Source of the DNA: Streptomyces celluloflavus
GTDB lineage: Bacteria; Actinomycetota; Actinomycetes; Streptomycetales; Streptomycetaceae
Reading direction: 5' to 3'
NCBI GenBank assembly: GCA_000720995.1
Contig: JOEL01000003.1
Span: forward strand, 62,001-126,000
Length of the DNA: 64,000 bases
Made by a program: the position numbers and the translations under genes. The first letter of the stretch is position 1, and each line of letters starts with the position of its first letter. The notes beneath the pieces were generated by a model, which made no database searches, had not been told where the DNA came from, and saw only the letters and a list, made by a program, of their open reading frames with translations. Shown here piece by piece: positions 17,542 through 25,900 of the stretch.

Positions 17542-17773
17542 TCGCCGTCGCGCCGCCTGGCCGTTGCCGCAGCCGCGGCGGTCACCGCGGGCTCGGTCGT
17601 CACGGCTACCCGGTTACGGCTAGCAGCGCTCGGTCGTCACGGCCGCGGGCCGAGCCCTCGTACGCGACACCGCTATCGCCATCGCCGTCGCTATCGCCGT
17701 CGAGACGGTTCACATGCGGCGGCGACGGCAGGCCGCCGGGGGCAACCGCCACTGCCCGGGTCGGGTCGGTCCG

Positions 17774-17818
17774 GGTCAGGTCAGGTCAGGTCAGGTCAGG
17801 TCAGGTCAGGTCAGGTCA
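17774..17818. repeat. Pentanucleotide tandem repeat (GGTCA)9
   Basis: Nine perfect head-to-tail copies of GGTCA. The stop codon of the minus-strand spermidine-synthase-like gene (17816-17818) is formed by the last copy, so the array sits directly at the 3' end of that gene's message. Confidence 0.97.
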
Positions 17819-18709
17819 GCCGATGCTGAAGGCGCCGTCCGGTGGTACGGGGGACGCCACCGCCTCGGCATCGTGTACGGGAGCGGCGTCCGCGATCAGC
17901 CGCCGCAGCGCCGCGCCGTGCTCCACCCGGGCCGGGAACGCGTCACCCGCCGCCCGCCGGGCCAGGGCGCCGAGCGGCAGTTCCGCGCGCGAGGCGAGCA
18001 GCACGGCGTTGCCGAAGCGGCGGCCGCGCAGCACCGAGGGTTCGGCGATCAGCGCGAGATGGCCGAAGACCGTGGCGAAGTTGGCGAGTTGGCCGCGCAG
18101 GAAGCCGAAGGGCGCGCTGTCGGCGAGGTTCGCGGCGTAGACGCCGTGCGGTCGCAGCACGCGGGCGGCGGCGTGCGCGTACTCGACCGAGGTGAGATGC
18201 GCGGGCACCCGCGAGCCGCCGAAGACATCCGCCACGATGATGTCGGCGCTCTCCGCCGGTGCCGTTTCCAGGGCCGTACGAGCGTCCTGCGCATGCACCT
18301 CGACACCGGAACCGGCGGGCAGCGGAAGGTGTTCCGCCACCAGGGAGAGCAGCCCGCGGTCGGCCTCGATGACGGTCTGCCGGGAGTGCGGACGGGTCGC
18401 GTCGAGATAGCGCGGCAGGGTCAGCGCCCCGCCGCCCAGATGTAGCGCGTCGAGTGGGCGGCCGGGGGCGGCGGCCTCGTCCAGAACGTGGGCGAGCCGC
18501 CGCACGTACTCGAACTCCAGGTGCGTGGGCGCGTCGAGATCCACGTACGACTGCGGCGCACCGTCCACCGTCAGCAGCCAGCCGCGCGGACGGTCGATAT
18601 CCGGCAGCAGCTTGGCGGTGCCGCAGTCCACGTCCCGGGTGACGGGGATCGGCTCGGGTACCGCGTCCACGGTCCGGGGAACGGCTATCGGCTCGGGTGT
18701 TTCGTCCAC
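17816..18709 (-). CDS. Spermidine-synthase-like methyltransferase-fold protein
   Basis: A 297-residue protein of the SpeE superfamily. The nucleotide-binding glycine motif is LHLGGGALTLPRYL, with VIEADRGLLSL (acidic end of beta2) and DIIVADVFGG after it. QSYVDLDAPTHLEFEY matches the N-terminal domain. The free-standing SpeE-like proteins of actinobacteria are not proven to make spermidine. The N-terminus is odd: the motif PEPIxVxRxVD occurs twice (residues 5-15 and 18-28), reflecting an in-frame DNA duplication, whereas usual relatives have it once. The stop lies inside a GGTCA repeat. Confidence 0.8.
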   Translation of the reverse strand: MDETPEPIAVPRTVDAVPEPIPVTRDVDCGTAKLLPDIDRPRGWLLTVDGAPQSYVDLDAPTHLEFEYVRRLAHVLDEAAAPGRPLDALHLGGGALTLPRYLDATRPHSRQTVIEADRGLLSLVAEHLPLPAGSGVEVHAQDARTALETAPAESADIIVADVFGGSRVPAHLTSVEYAHAAARVLRPHGVYAANLADSAPFGFLRGQLANFATVFGHLALIAEPSVLRGRRFGNAVLLASRAELPLGALARRAAGDAFPARVEHGAALRRLIADAAPVHDAEAVASPVPPDGAFSIG

Positions 18710-18956
18710 GGTGCCATTGTGCCGGTCGGGGCGGATGCCCTGTTCAGGGCGGTGAGCACCCGGCCGGGCCGGGGGTGCTCAGCGCCGCCGGGCCGGGCGC
18801 CGTCCGGTTCCCGTCGGGGCGCCGTCCGGTCGCGGCCGGGCCTCGGCCCGCTCAGCCCACTGCGTCCACTCCGGCCGCCCGGCCCGGCGCCCTGCCGCGC
18901 TCCATCCGGGCCACCGGCAGGGCAGAGCAGGGCATGGCCCGGCAGAGCGGCGCTCC

Positions 18957-19799
18957 TCACGCCGACCAGACCCGCCGGATCTCCGCCACATGCGCGGCCG
19001 CCTGCCGCCGTCCCGCACGGGCCGCGTCCGCGCGCTTGGCGGGGTCCAGGACGTTGCGGCCGAACGCCGCACGGGCCTCGCGGTCCGGGTTCACCACGCA
19101 CACCCGCGCACCAGCCCGCGCCAGCGCGTCGCCCTGCGCGGTCGGCGAGGCGATCGGCCCGCCGCTGACCGCCATCGGTGCCACGACCACCACCCGGCCG
19201 TATCCGGCGGCCAGATCGGCATTGGCGCTGGAGTGCACCCCGCCGTCGATCCACCGCCGCCCGCCGATGGTGACCGGCGGAAAGACGCCGGGTACCGCGC
19301 AGCTCGCGCCCACCGCGTCGGTCAGCGTCACCCCGCTCGTGTCGTCGAAGGCCGTCCGCTCCCCCGTCGCCGCGTCCACCGCCGTGATCACCAGGCGGCG
19401 GGCGGGCCAGTCGGACGAGGCCAGAGTGCGGGCGATCGCCGCACGCTGAGCGGCCTCCGGGACGGTACGGGCCGCCAGCGCGAGCCGCCCCATCCGCGCA
19501 CCGAACGACACCGTGTCCCGGGAACTCAGCGCGATGGCCGCGAACCGGGCCATCGCCGTCGGCCCCAGCCGGCCGGACGCCCGGCTCTCGGGCGCGGCCA
19601 GCTGCCGCTCGTACATCTCCGCCGGTGTGAGGCGTTCCGCCGTGAGATGGGCGCCGACGATCGATCCGGCGGAGGTGCCGATGACGATCTCCGCGTCGGT
19701 GAGATCGATGCCCGCCTCCGCGAGACCGGCGATGATGCCGATCTCCCAGCCGATTCCGGTGAGCCCTCCGCCGCCCAGGACCAGTGCCGTACCCGTCAT
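18957..19799 (-). CDS. Patatin-like phospholipase
   Basis: A 280-residue patatin-family lipolytic enzyme. The glycine-rich oxyanion loop is LGGGGLTGIGWEIGI, the nucleophile elbow is IGTSAGSIVG, and the Asp of the Ser-Asp dyad is in RWIDGGVHSS (DGG). No signal peptide is present, so it should act on cytoplasmic membrane lipids or acyl esters. The ATG at 19799 starts close to the conserved first strand, as usual in this family. Confidence 0.9.
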   Translation of the reverse strand: MTGTALVLGGGGLTGIGWEIGIIAGLAEAGIDLTDAEIVIGTSAGSIVGAHLTAERLTPAEMYERQLAAPESRASGRLGPTAMARFAAIALSSRDTVSFGARMGRLALAARTVPEAAQRAAIARTLASSDWPARRLVITAVDAATGERTAFDDTSGVTLTDAVGASCAVPGVFPPVTIGGRRWIDGGVHSSANADLAAGYGRVVVVAPMAVSGGPIASPTAQGDALARAGARVCVVNPDREARAAFGRNVLDPAKRADAARAGRRQAAAHVAEIRRVWSA

Positions 19800-19935
19800 C
19801 CGACGTCCCCTTCCCTCACCGGCCGCCCGCCTCGGTCACCGTCGCGGCAGGGTCAGCCGCATCGACCGGTCCGGCCGGGCCAGCAGTCTCGCACTCCGCC
19901 CGCCCGGCGGAACAGCACGCGTGCCCCGCGCCACC

Positions 19936-19966
19936 GCGCCCCGTACCTGTGCGAGGTACGGGGCGC
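19936..19966 (-). terminator. Terminator after EF-Tu3, with a duplicated arm
   Basis: A perfect 12-bp stem (19936-19947 with 19955-19966) with a 7-base loop lies about 60 bp past the end of the EF-Tu gene. A 27-bp segment containing the loop and right arm is repeated in tandem at about 19970-19996 with one mismatch, so there are two nearly identical right arms. Confidence 0.7.
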
Positions 19967-20027
19967 GGCGTACCTGTGCGAGGTATGGGGCGCGGCGCTC
20001 ATGTCAGGGCTTGGTGCGTACCCCGTC

Positions 20028-21200
20028 TCACTCCTCGACGGTGCGCACCGTGCCCGCGCCGACCGTCCGGCCGCCCTCTCGGATGGCGAAGCCGAGGCCC
20101 GCCTCCAGTGGCACGTCCCGGCCCAGTTCGACCGATACGGTCACCGTCTCCCCGGGGCGGGCGACGGCCCGCTCGCCGAGGTCGAGGTCGCCGACCACGT
20201 CCGCGGTGCGGATGTAGAACTGCGGGCGGTAGCCGGTGGACAGCGGTGTCCGGCGGCCGCCCTCCTCCGTGGACAGTACGTACAGCTCCGCGGTGAAGCG
20301 GCGGCGCGGTGTGACGCTGCCCGGCGCCGCGACCACATGACCGCGCCGCACCTGGTCCCGGTGCAGACCACGCAGCAGCAGCGCGACATTGTCCCCGGCC
20401 TCGGCGGACTCCATCGGTTTGCCGAACGTCTCCAGACCGGTGACCGTGGTCTCGGTCTCCGCGCCCAGCACGGCCACCCGGTCACCGACCCGCACCGTGC
20501 CGCGCTCGACGGCACCGGTGACGACCGTGCCGCGGCCGGTGATGGTCAGCACGTTCTCCACCGACAGCAGGAACGGCGCGTCGACATACCGCTCGGGCAT
20601 CGGGACATAGGTGTCCACGGCGTCCAGCAGCGCGTCGATCGCCTCCGTCCAGCGCGGGTCGCCCTCCAGCGCGCGCAGCCCGGAGACCCGTACGACGGGC
20701 ACATGCTCCCCGTCGTAGCCGTGCGCGCCCAGCAGTTCGCGCACCTCCAGCTCGACCAGGTCGGTGAGCTCCGGGTCGCCGGCGTCGGCCTTGTTGAGGG
20801 CCACGACGATGTGCCGGACGCCGACCTGCTTGGCGAGCAGCACATGCTCGGAGGTCTGCGGCATGATCCCGTCGAGCGCGGAGACGACGAGGATCGCGCC
20901 GTCGAGCTGCGCCGCGCCGGTGACCATGTTCTTGATGAAGTCGGCGTGGCCGGGCATGTCCACATGGGCGTAGTGCCGGGTGCCGGTCTCGTACTCGACG
21001 TGCGAGATGTTGATGGTGATGCCGCGGGCGGCCTCCTCCGGGGCCCGGTCGATCCGGTCGAACGGGACGAACGTGCCGCTCCCCCGGTCGCTGAGCACCT
21101 TGGTGATCGCGGCGGTCAGCGTGGTCTTGCCGTGGTCGACGTGGCCCATGGTGCCGATGTTCAGGTGCGGCTTGGTGCGTACGTATGCCGTCTTGGGCAT
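20028..21200 (-). CDS. tuf3: Divergent elongation factor Tu (EF-Tu3 type)
   Basis: A 390-residue EF-Tu with all three domains. G1 is GHVDHGKTT (19-27), the switch I end is [13 protein letters not shown]3 is DMPGHAD (canonical DCPGHAD) and G4 is NKAD. The C-terminal [13 protein letters not shown] is conserved. It is shorter than the usual 397 residues and differs at many otherwise fixed places. Position 160, a tyrosine in E. coli EF-Tu whose mutation gives kirromycin resistance, is His here (LLGAHGYDG). Streptomyces often carry such an extra tuf3 gene outside the str operon, and one studied EF-Tu3 is elfamycin-resistant. No fusA neighbours it, supporting the tuf3 identity. Confidence 0.92.
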   Translation of the reverse strand: MPKTAYVRTKPHLNIGTMGHVDHGKTTLTAAITKVLSDRGSGTFVPFDRIDRAPEEAARGITINISHVEYETGTRHYAHVDMPGHADFIKNMVTGAAQLDGAILVVSALDGIMPQTSEHVLLAKQVGVRHIVVALNKADAGDPELTDLVELEVRELLGAHGYDGEHVPVVRVSGLRALEGDPRWTEAIDALLDAVDTYVPMPERYVDAPFLLSVENVLTITGRGTVVTGAVERGTVRVGDRVAVLGAETETTVTGLETFGKPMESAEAGDNVALLLRGLHRDQVRRGHVVAAPGSVTPRRRFTAELYVLSTEEGGRRTPLSTGYRPQFYIRTADVVGDLDLGERAVARPGETVTVSVELGRDVPLEAGLGFAIREGGRTVGAGTVRTVEE

Positions 21201-21966
21201 GGTGTTCTTCCTCGCGACAATGCGGTGAGTACGGCGACTTGACGCCGTGGGAGCCCCTGAGCCGGTCCGACCCTCCCCCTGTGGGGCTCACCGGACGTTC
21301 CGGGAAGGGTCAGCTTCGCGCGCCGCCGGCCGCGGGCGCTGCGGGGGCAACTGCTGCCGGGGCAGTTGCTGCGGCGGCTGCGGGGGCAGTTGCTGCGGCG
21401 GCTGCCGGGGCAGCAGTTGCCGCTGCGGCTGCGGCTGCGGGGGCAGCTGCGGCTGCGGGGGCCACGGCAGCCGGGAGAACGCCGATCGGCGCCCGGTCGA
21501 CTGCGGCGAGGGCCGCGAGAGAACAGACGGCAGCCTTCGGCCCGTCCGCGACTGCGGACGAGAACGGAAGGAAGGCGTGCCGGAACATGTGTCACAGCGT
21601 GCCCGCCGGGCGGCCCGGCGTCGAATGAATTTCCTGCCGGTCGTTGTTCACCGGCCGTTGTCCGCTGGCCGCTGCCCGCTATCTACCGGCACTGTCGTAC
21701 CGGCCACCGGCACCCGGCCCCGGCCTCCGCCCAGACGCCCGACAACCTGATGGCTCGCCATATGCCCCGCCGGCGCCACCGCGCCTACCCCGCCCCTTCA
21801 TCCATCTACTACTTCACCTTCTCTCCATGCACTCACCCAGCCCGCTTTCCCATCTCCCGTTACCCCTCCCTCCTCTCCCCTCCCTTCCCCTCCTTCTTGA
21901 AGGTGTCGGGACCGTGCCGCGGAGGGACGGCGACCAGTTGACACGCTGGTCGGTTAGGCTCCCGAA
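21201..21966. other. Region upstream of EF-Tu3 with a low-complexity Ala-rich reading frame
   Basis: About 770 bp without a confident gene. It must hold the promoter of the EF-Tu gene. A minus-strand frame of 92 codons (21588 to 21310) begins MFRHAFLPFSSAVADGPKAA and ends in a run of Ala/Pro encoded by imperfect 24-bp GC-rich repeats (about 21350-21470). It has no convincing ribosome-binding site, so I do not call it a gene. The stretch 21,780-21,930 is pyrimidine-rich and lies before the TVP38 gene. Confidence 0.4.
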
Positions 21967-22668
21967 ATGCTCGAACCCGCCGCAACGCCCGACGGCCTCG
22001 CCGCGCGCTGCACGCGTGTGCTCTTCTCCCCCTGGTCCCGGCTGACCCTGCTGCTCGCCCTGCTGGCCTGCGCCGCGATCGCGATGCTGCTGTGGCGGCC
22101 GCAGCGTCTGCTGGCCGACGGCTGGCCCGCACAGTTGTCCGGCCCGACCGCCGTCGTGATCTTCGCGCTGGCGTATGGCGTATGCACCACCGCCTTCGTA
22201 CCGCGCCCGGTACTGAACCTCGCCGCGGGCGCCCTCTTCGGCAGCCAGGCCGGCTTCGTCTCCTCGCTCGCCGGCACGGTCCTGGGTGCCGGCCTGGCTT
22301 TCGGGCTCGGCCGGCTGCTCGGCCAGGACGCGCTGCGACCGCTGCTACGAGCCCGCTGGCTCACCGCGGCCGACCGGCAACTGAGCGAACACGGCTTCCG
22401 CTCGATGATGGCCATCCGCCTCTTCCCCGGCCTGCCGTTCTGCGCCACGAACTACTGCGCCGCGGTCTCCCGAATGGGCTGGCTCCCCTACCTTCTGGCG
22501 ACGGCACTCGGCAGCATCCCGAACACCGCGGCGTACGTCGTCGCGGGCGCGCGGGCCTCGTCCCCCACCTCACCGGCGTTCCTCATCGCGACGGGCTTCA
22601 TCGTCCTCAGCGGGCTGGGCGCACTGGCCGTGGCCTGGCACAAACGCAAGGCGTTCCGAGGGCGCTGA
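21967..22668 (+). CDS. TVP38/TMEM64-family (VTT domain) membrane protein
   Basis: A 233-residue membrane protein of the DedA/TVP38 superfamily. The VTT/SNARE-associated core is visible in LNLAAGALFGSQAGFVSSLA, GAGLAFGLGRLLGQDAL and MAIRLFPGLPFCATNYCAA, in the expected order. Relatives are scramblase-like lipid transporters. The start is ATG 21967 with only a weak upstream Shine-Dalgarno, possibly a near-leaderless message. Another member of the superfamily (DedA) lies at 14.6-15.3 kb. Confidence 0.85.
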   Translation: MLEPAATPDGLAARCTRVLFSPWSRLTLLLALLACAAIAMLLWRPQRLLADGWPAQLSGPTAVVIFALAYGVCTTAFVPRPVLNLAAGALFGSQAGFVSSLAGTVLGAGLAFGLGRLLGQDALRPLLRARWLTAADRQLSEHGFRSMMAIRLFPGLPFCATNYCAAVSRMGWLPYLLATALGSIPNTAAYVVAGARASSPTSPAFLIATGFIVLSGLGALAVAWHKRKAFRGR

Positions 22669-22774
22669 ACGGGCGGGCGCCCATCATCGACACCGAGACC
22701 GGCCTCGACCACGGTTACGTAGACCGGACCGCCCTGGACATCGTCGCCCCTGAGTGGACTCATTACGGAGCGGA

Positions 22775-22822
22775 CTCGTTACGGATTCGCGGACGAACCT
22801 CGTTACGGGTTCGCGGACGAAC
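22775..22822. repeat. Direct repeat, two copies of 24 bp
   Basis: Two adjacent 24-bp copies (22775-22798 and 22799-22822), differing at one base, contain the sequence TTCGCGGACGAAC. They lie in the gene-free stretch before uppP. Confidence 0.9.
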
Positions 22823-22905
22823 GACGTGCGACGGACGGCATGCGGCGGACGGCGTGCGGCCCACGGGCCGAGAACAGACGGACCGGCAGACCGCCCGACT
22901 GCCGG

Positions 22906-22937
22906 ATCGCCAGATCGCCAGATCGCCAGATCGCCAG
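22906..22937. repeat. Octanucleotide tandem repeat (GATCGCCA)4
   Basis: Four perfect head-to-tail copies of GATCGCCA in the same gene-free stretch upstream of uppP. Confidence 0.95.
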
Positions 22938-22977
22938 ATTGACCAACCGACCGATGGACCAGTGGCCCTGTGGCCCG

Positions 22978-23009
22978 TTGGCCCGTTGGCCCGTTGGCCC
23001 GTTGGCCCG
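22978..23009. repeat. Octanucleotide tandem repeat (GTTGGCCC)4
   Basis: Four perfect copies of GTTGGCCC, flanked by diverged partial copies (GTGGCCC, GTTGGCCCG). The 541-bp stretch 22,669-23,209 otherwise holds no gene and must contain the uppP promoter, probably in its AT-richer last 120 bp. Confidence 0.95.
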
Positions 23010-23209
23010 ACCAACGACAGATCCGCCACCGAACTGCTGCTCTCCGGCCAGAGTCCTTTGGCTTTCCTGACACCTTTGGCCATTACTCTGCCCCCGTCGG
23101 CCGGTGATCACATCCGCCGCGCAACCTCACTTAGACGTCTTATCCCCTCATCTCCTCACCTCCTCCTGCGCCGGTAAGCGCTTGATCACCCTTGGATTGC
23201 GTACTCTCC

Positions 23210-24082
23210 ATGACTTGGTTTGAATCATTCGTCCTCGGACTCGTCCAAGGACTGACCGAGTTCCTGCCCATTTCGTCCAGTGCGCATCTCCGGCTGACCG
23301 CGGCGTTCGCCGGCTGGCACGACCCGGGCGCGGCCTTCACCGCCATCACGCAGATCGGCACCGAGGCCGCGGTCATCATCTATTTCCGCAAGGACATCGC
23401 ACGGATCATCTCGACGTGGGCCCGCTCACTTGTCAACCGGGATCTGCGCCACGACCATGACGCCCAGCTGGGCTGGCTGGTGATCGTGGGCTCGATCCCG
23501 ATCGGCGTGCTGGGCATCACGCTCAAGGACGCCATCGCGGGCCCCTTCCGCGACCTGCGGCTGATCGCGACCACTCTCATCGTGATGGGCATCGTCCTCG
23601 GCATCGCCGACCGGCTGGCGGCCCGCGACGAGACCGGCGGCCGACACCGCGCCGTCCAGCAGCGCAAGTCACTCACCGACCTCAACGTCAAGGACGGCCT
23701 GCTGTACGGCATCTGCCAGGCCATGGCGCTGATCCCCGGCGTCTCCCGCTCCGGCGCCACGATCAGCGGCGGCCTGCTGATGGGCTACACCCGCGAATCC
23801 GCGGCCCGCTACTCCTTCCTCCTCGCCATCCCCGCAGTGGTGGCATCAGGCGCATACGAACTCAAAGACGCAGGCCAAGGCCACGTCGCCTGGGGCCCCA
23901 CCATCTTCGCCACGGCCATCGCCTTCATCGTCGGCTACGCCGTGATCGCGTGGTTCATGAAGTTCATCTCCCACAAGAGCTTCATGCCCTTCGTCATCTA
24001 CCGAATCCTCCTCGGCATCGCCCTGTTCGCCCTGGTCGGAGCGGGCGTACTGAGCGCCGACGCGGGCGAATCGGCGGGGTGA
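23210..24082 (+). CDS. uppP: Undecaprenyl-diphosphatase UppP (BacA)
   Basis: A 290-residue polytopic membrane phosphatase that recycles undecaprenyl pyrophosphate for cell-wall synthesis and gives bacitracin tolerance. Both signature regions are present: LTEFLPISSSAHL (residues 16-28, with the E and S residues of motif 1) and GVSRSGATISGG (motif 2, with the active-site Arg). The start is ATG 23210 (MTWFESFVLGLVQGL), the usual family N-terminus; a TTG at 23192 would add six residues. Length is typical. Confidence 0.95.
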   Translation: MTWFESFVLGLVQGLTEFLPISSSAHLRLTAAFAGWHDPGAAFTAITQIGTEAAVIIYFRKDIARIISTWARSLVNRDLRHDHDAQLGWLVIVGSIPIGVLGITLKDAIAGPFRDLRLIATTLIVMGIVLGIADRLAARDETGGRHRAVQQRKSLTDLNVKDGLLYGICQAMALIPGVSRSGATISGGLLMGYTRESAARYSFLLAIPAVVASGAYELKDAGQGHVAWGPTIFATAIAFIVGYAVIAWFMKFISHKSFMPFVIYRILLGIALFALVGAGVLSADAGESAG

Positions 24083-24486
24083 TAACCCGGTTGTGCGGGT
24101 CTTGCAAGGCCCTCGAAGTCGGACGAGCTCAGCTCTGATCGGGCACCAGGAAGGCCCGGTTTCGCAAGATCGTCTACCTTCCGTCCCCCGGTCAATCACG
24201 CAAGCAACGCAGAAGCCGGTCCTTGATCGCCCGGTCATTCTGGGGGTATAGCTGCGATCCGCGGTCAGTAAATTGCCCACGTAGCAGGCAGCTGGAGATC
24301 GCGCGAGAGCGCCCGAGGGAGTGCACGGCGCTCGCCCCTCCACATACAGACGGCGCCGGACGCATATGGCAAGCGGGCGGCCGGTACTGGAAACTCAATG
24401 CTGCCGATTCCGAAGACGATACGGATGATGCTGTGGTGCGCGGCGCCACTGCCCAGGCGCGTGTCGCTGAGCACTTCCTGCATCGC
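24083..24486. other. Gene-free stretch between uppP and the first CRISPR array
   Basis: About 400 bp without a supportable gene. Short open frames on both strands are compositionally unlike coding DNA of this genome and have no recognisable domains. I find no cas gene here. Confidence 0.4.
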
Positions 24487-24699
24487 GGGACTGTCCCCCG
24501 CGTGCGCGGGGACCACTCGGAGTCGACTTGGCCGCGGCGGCGCCGCTCGGGACCATCCCCGCACGCGCGGGGACCACGGTTCGGCGAACCCAGCGGAACC
24601 ACGAGGGTGGGGACCATCCCCGCACGCGCGGGGACCACCCGCCCCCGACCCCCATCGCGCTCAGCGCTGCGGGACCATCCCCGCACGCGCGGGGACCAC
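24487..24699 (-). CRISPR. Type I-E CRISPR array 1: four repeats, three 32-bp spacers
   Basis: Three identical 29-bp repeats lie at 24549-24577, 24610-24638 and 24671-24699, and a degenerate fourth at about 24487-24516. Spacers of 32 bp lie at 24517-24548, 24578-24609 and 24639-24670. On the minus strand the repeat starts GTGGTCCCCGC and ends GGGGATGGTCCC, the Streptomyces type I-E pattern, so transcription should run from the 24.7-kb side. The decayed repeat is at the far end, as expected for the trailer end of an array. No cas gene is present anywhere in the window. Confidence 0.95.
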
Positions 24700-24850
24700 A
24701 AGGCGCGACCTGCGGTTTCACCTCGGGCCAGCGCGGATTTTGGATACTTCCACAGAGTCCGACCTATGGGGCATAGCGGACACATGCGGGCGCTCTCCCG
24801 CTAGTCCTGACCAGTCGAGTGGGTGTGCCCGAGCCAACCGCATCCACATG
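24700..24850 (-). promoter_or_regulatory. CRISPR leader of array 1
   Basis: The 140-150 bp next to the intact repeat end are homologous to the flank of array 2 at 29,869-30,020. Shared blocks include AAGGCGCGACCTGCGG, GGGCATAGCGGACACAT, TCCTGACCA and AGCCAACC. A sequence shared by two arrays only on the repeat-proximal, non-degenerate side is best explained as the leader that drives transcription and spacer integration. Confidence 0.8.
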
Positions 24851-25296
24851 CATCGACACTACCTCCGCCCCATCCAGAGAGACGCCCGGAAGAAGGCACC
24901 CGCCAACTGCCCACGCCATCGGCTACCCAGTAGCGACGGAGGCTCCGAACTCGGCTCTGCGGGGGGATCTGTCCGCCCGCGATCAACGACAGCGCCGACC
25001 GCATCGTCTACCGCGATGTCACGGGCCGGCATCGGGCAAGCCCTGCATCATCTCCGCTCCGTCACGCCCTGGACTCAACAGCCTCCGCTTGGCGACCGCG
25101 GCCCATAGCGAAATCGCCGCAGCCAGCATCCTCATCGCATCGGGCACGGCCATCTGGTGGAGGCGGGCCTGCCGCTCACACTCGCGCCGGACCCGCTCCG
25201 CCAACCGATCGCCTCGAACTCCCGCTACAAGGCGCCGCGGGCATCCCGCCCCTTCTGTTCATCCTGCGCCGGCAACACAACTGCCATGGCGGCGAG

Positions 25297-25545
25297 TTAC
25301 CCCATCGTCGTAAGGAGCACCAGCAGGCTGTCCTGGACGTCCACACAGGAAAGCTCTGTGTTCAGCCTGTCAGCGATGTTCCGAAGAACCCCGAGAAATC
25401 CCCCTCCGATCACCTGCGCAGTGCTGAAGATGCTGCTGACCATGCCAGGGGCGTTACTCACCGCACTCATCAGCGGCCCGAGGAGGATGATGAATACCTC
25501 CTCGATCGCACACCCCATGGCACCGGACTTGATCGACTCGGTCAT
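25297..25545 (-). CDS. Possible small hydrophobic protein
   Basis: An 82-codon frame starting MTESIKSGAMGCAIEEVFII, with two moderately hydrophobic stretches (EEVFIILLGPLMSAV and STAQVIGGGFLGVL) and the ending CVDVQDSLLVLLTTMG. Amino acid usage looks like a real protein rather than a shadow frame, but the ribosome-binding site (AGCGAAG) is weak and I recognise no family. It lies just downstream of the terminase remnant and may belong to the same decayed element. Confidence 0.3.
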   Translation of the reverse strand: MTESIKSGAMGCAIEEVFIILLGPLMSAVSNAPGMVSSIFSTAQVIGGGFLGVLRNIADRLNTELSCVDVQDSLLVLLTTMG

Positions 25546-25900
25546 CTTCGCTGACGGGCTATCCAGAGCCTGGCCACCGAACTTCGACGGGCATCAGAAC
25601 GCCAGCTGCGGCGCCGACCTGCACGCGGCCCTGTACGCCACTCCGGGCAGGCGCAAGAACGGCCGGAAACCCGCCGTCACACCGGCCGGCGCCGTCCACG
25701 GCGTGCCTGTCTTGTCGGCGGTCCGGGCCATCGACGGCGCCCCCGGAGAACGAGCGGGTCACCATCCGCCACCACCGCGTCCACGACCACACGGCCAGCC
25801 CGTTCCGGCTGTGTCAGCCATGAGTCGGTCGCGTGGGTGACCTGGTTCAGGCAGTAGCTGCGCGGGTCCAGCGGCCCCGCGTCCGGATCCCCGTACCCGT

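Noticed and set aside
24223-24804. Open frames through CRISPR array 1 (repeating HARGP-type peptides)
   Set aside because: They are translations of the CRISPR repeats, not proteins.
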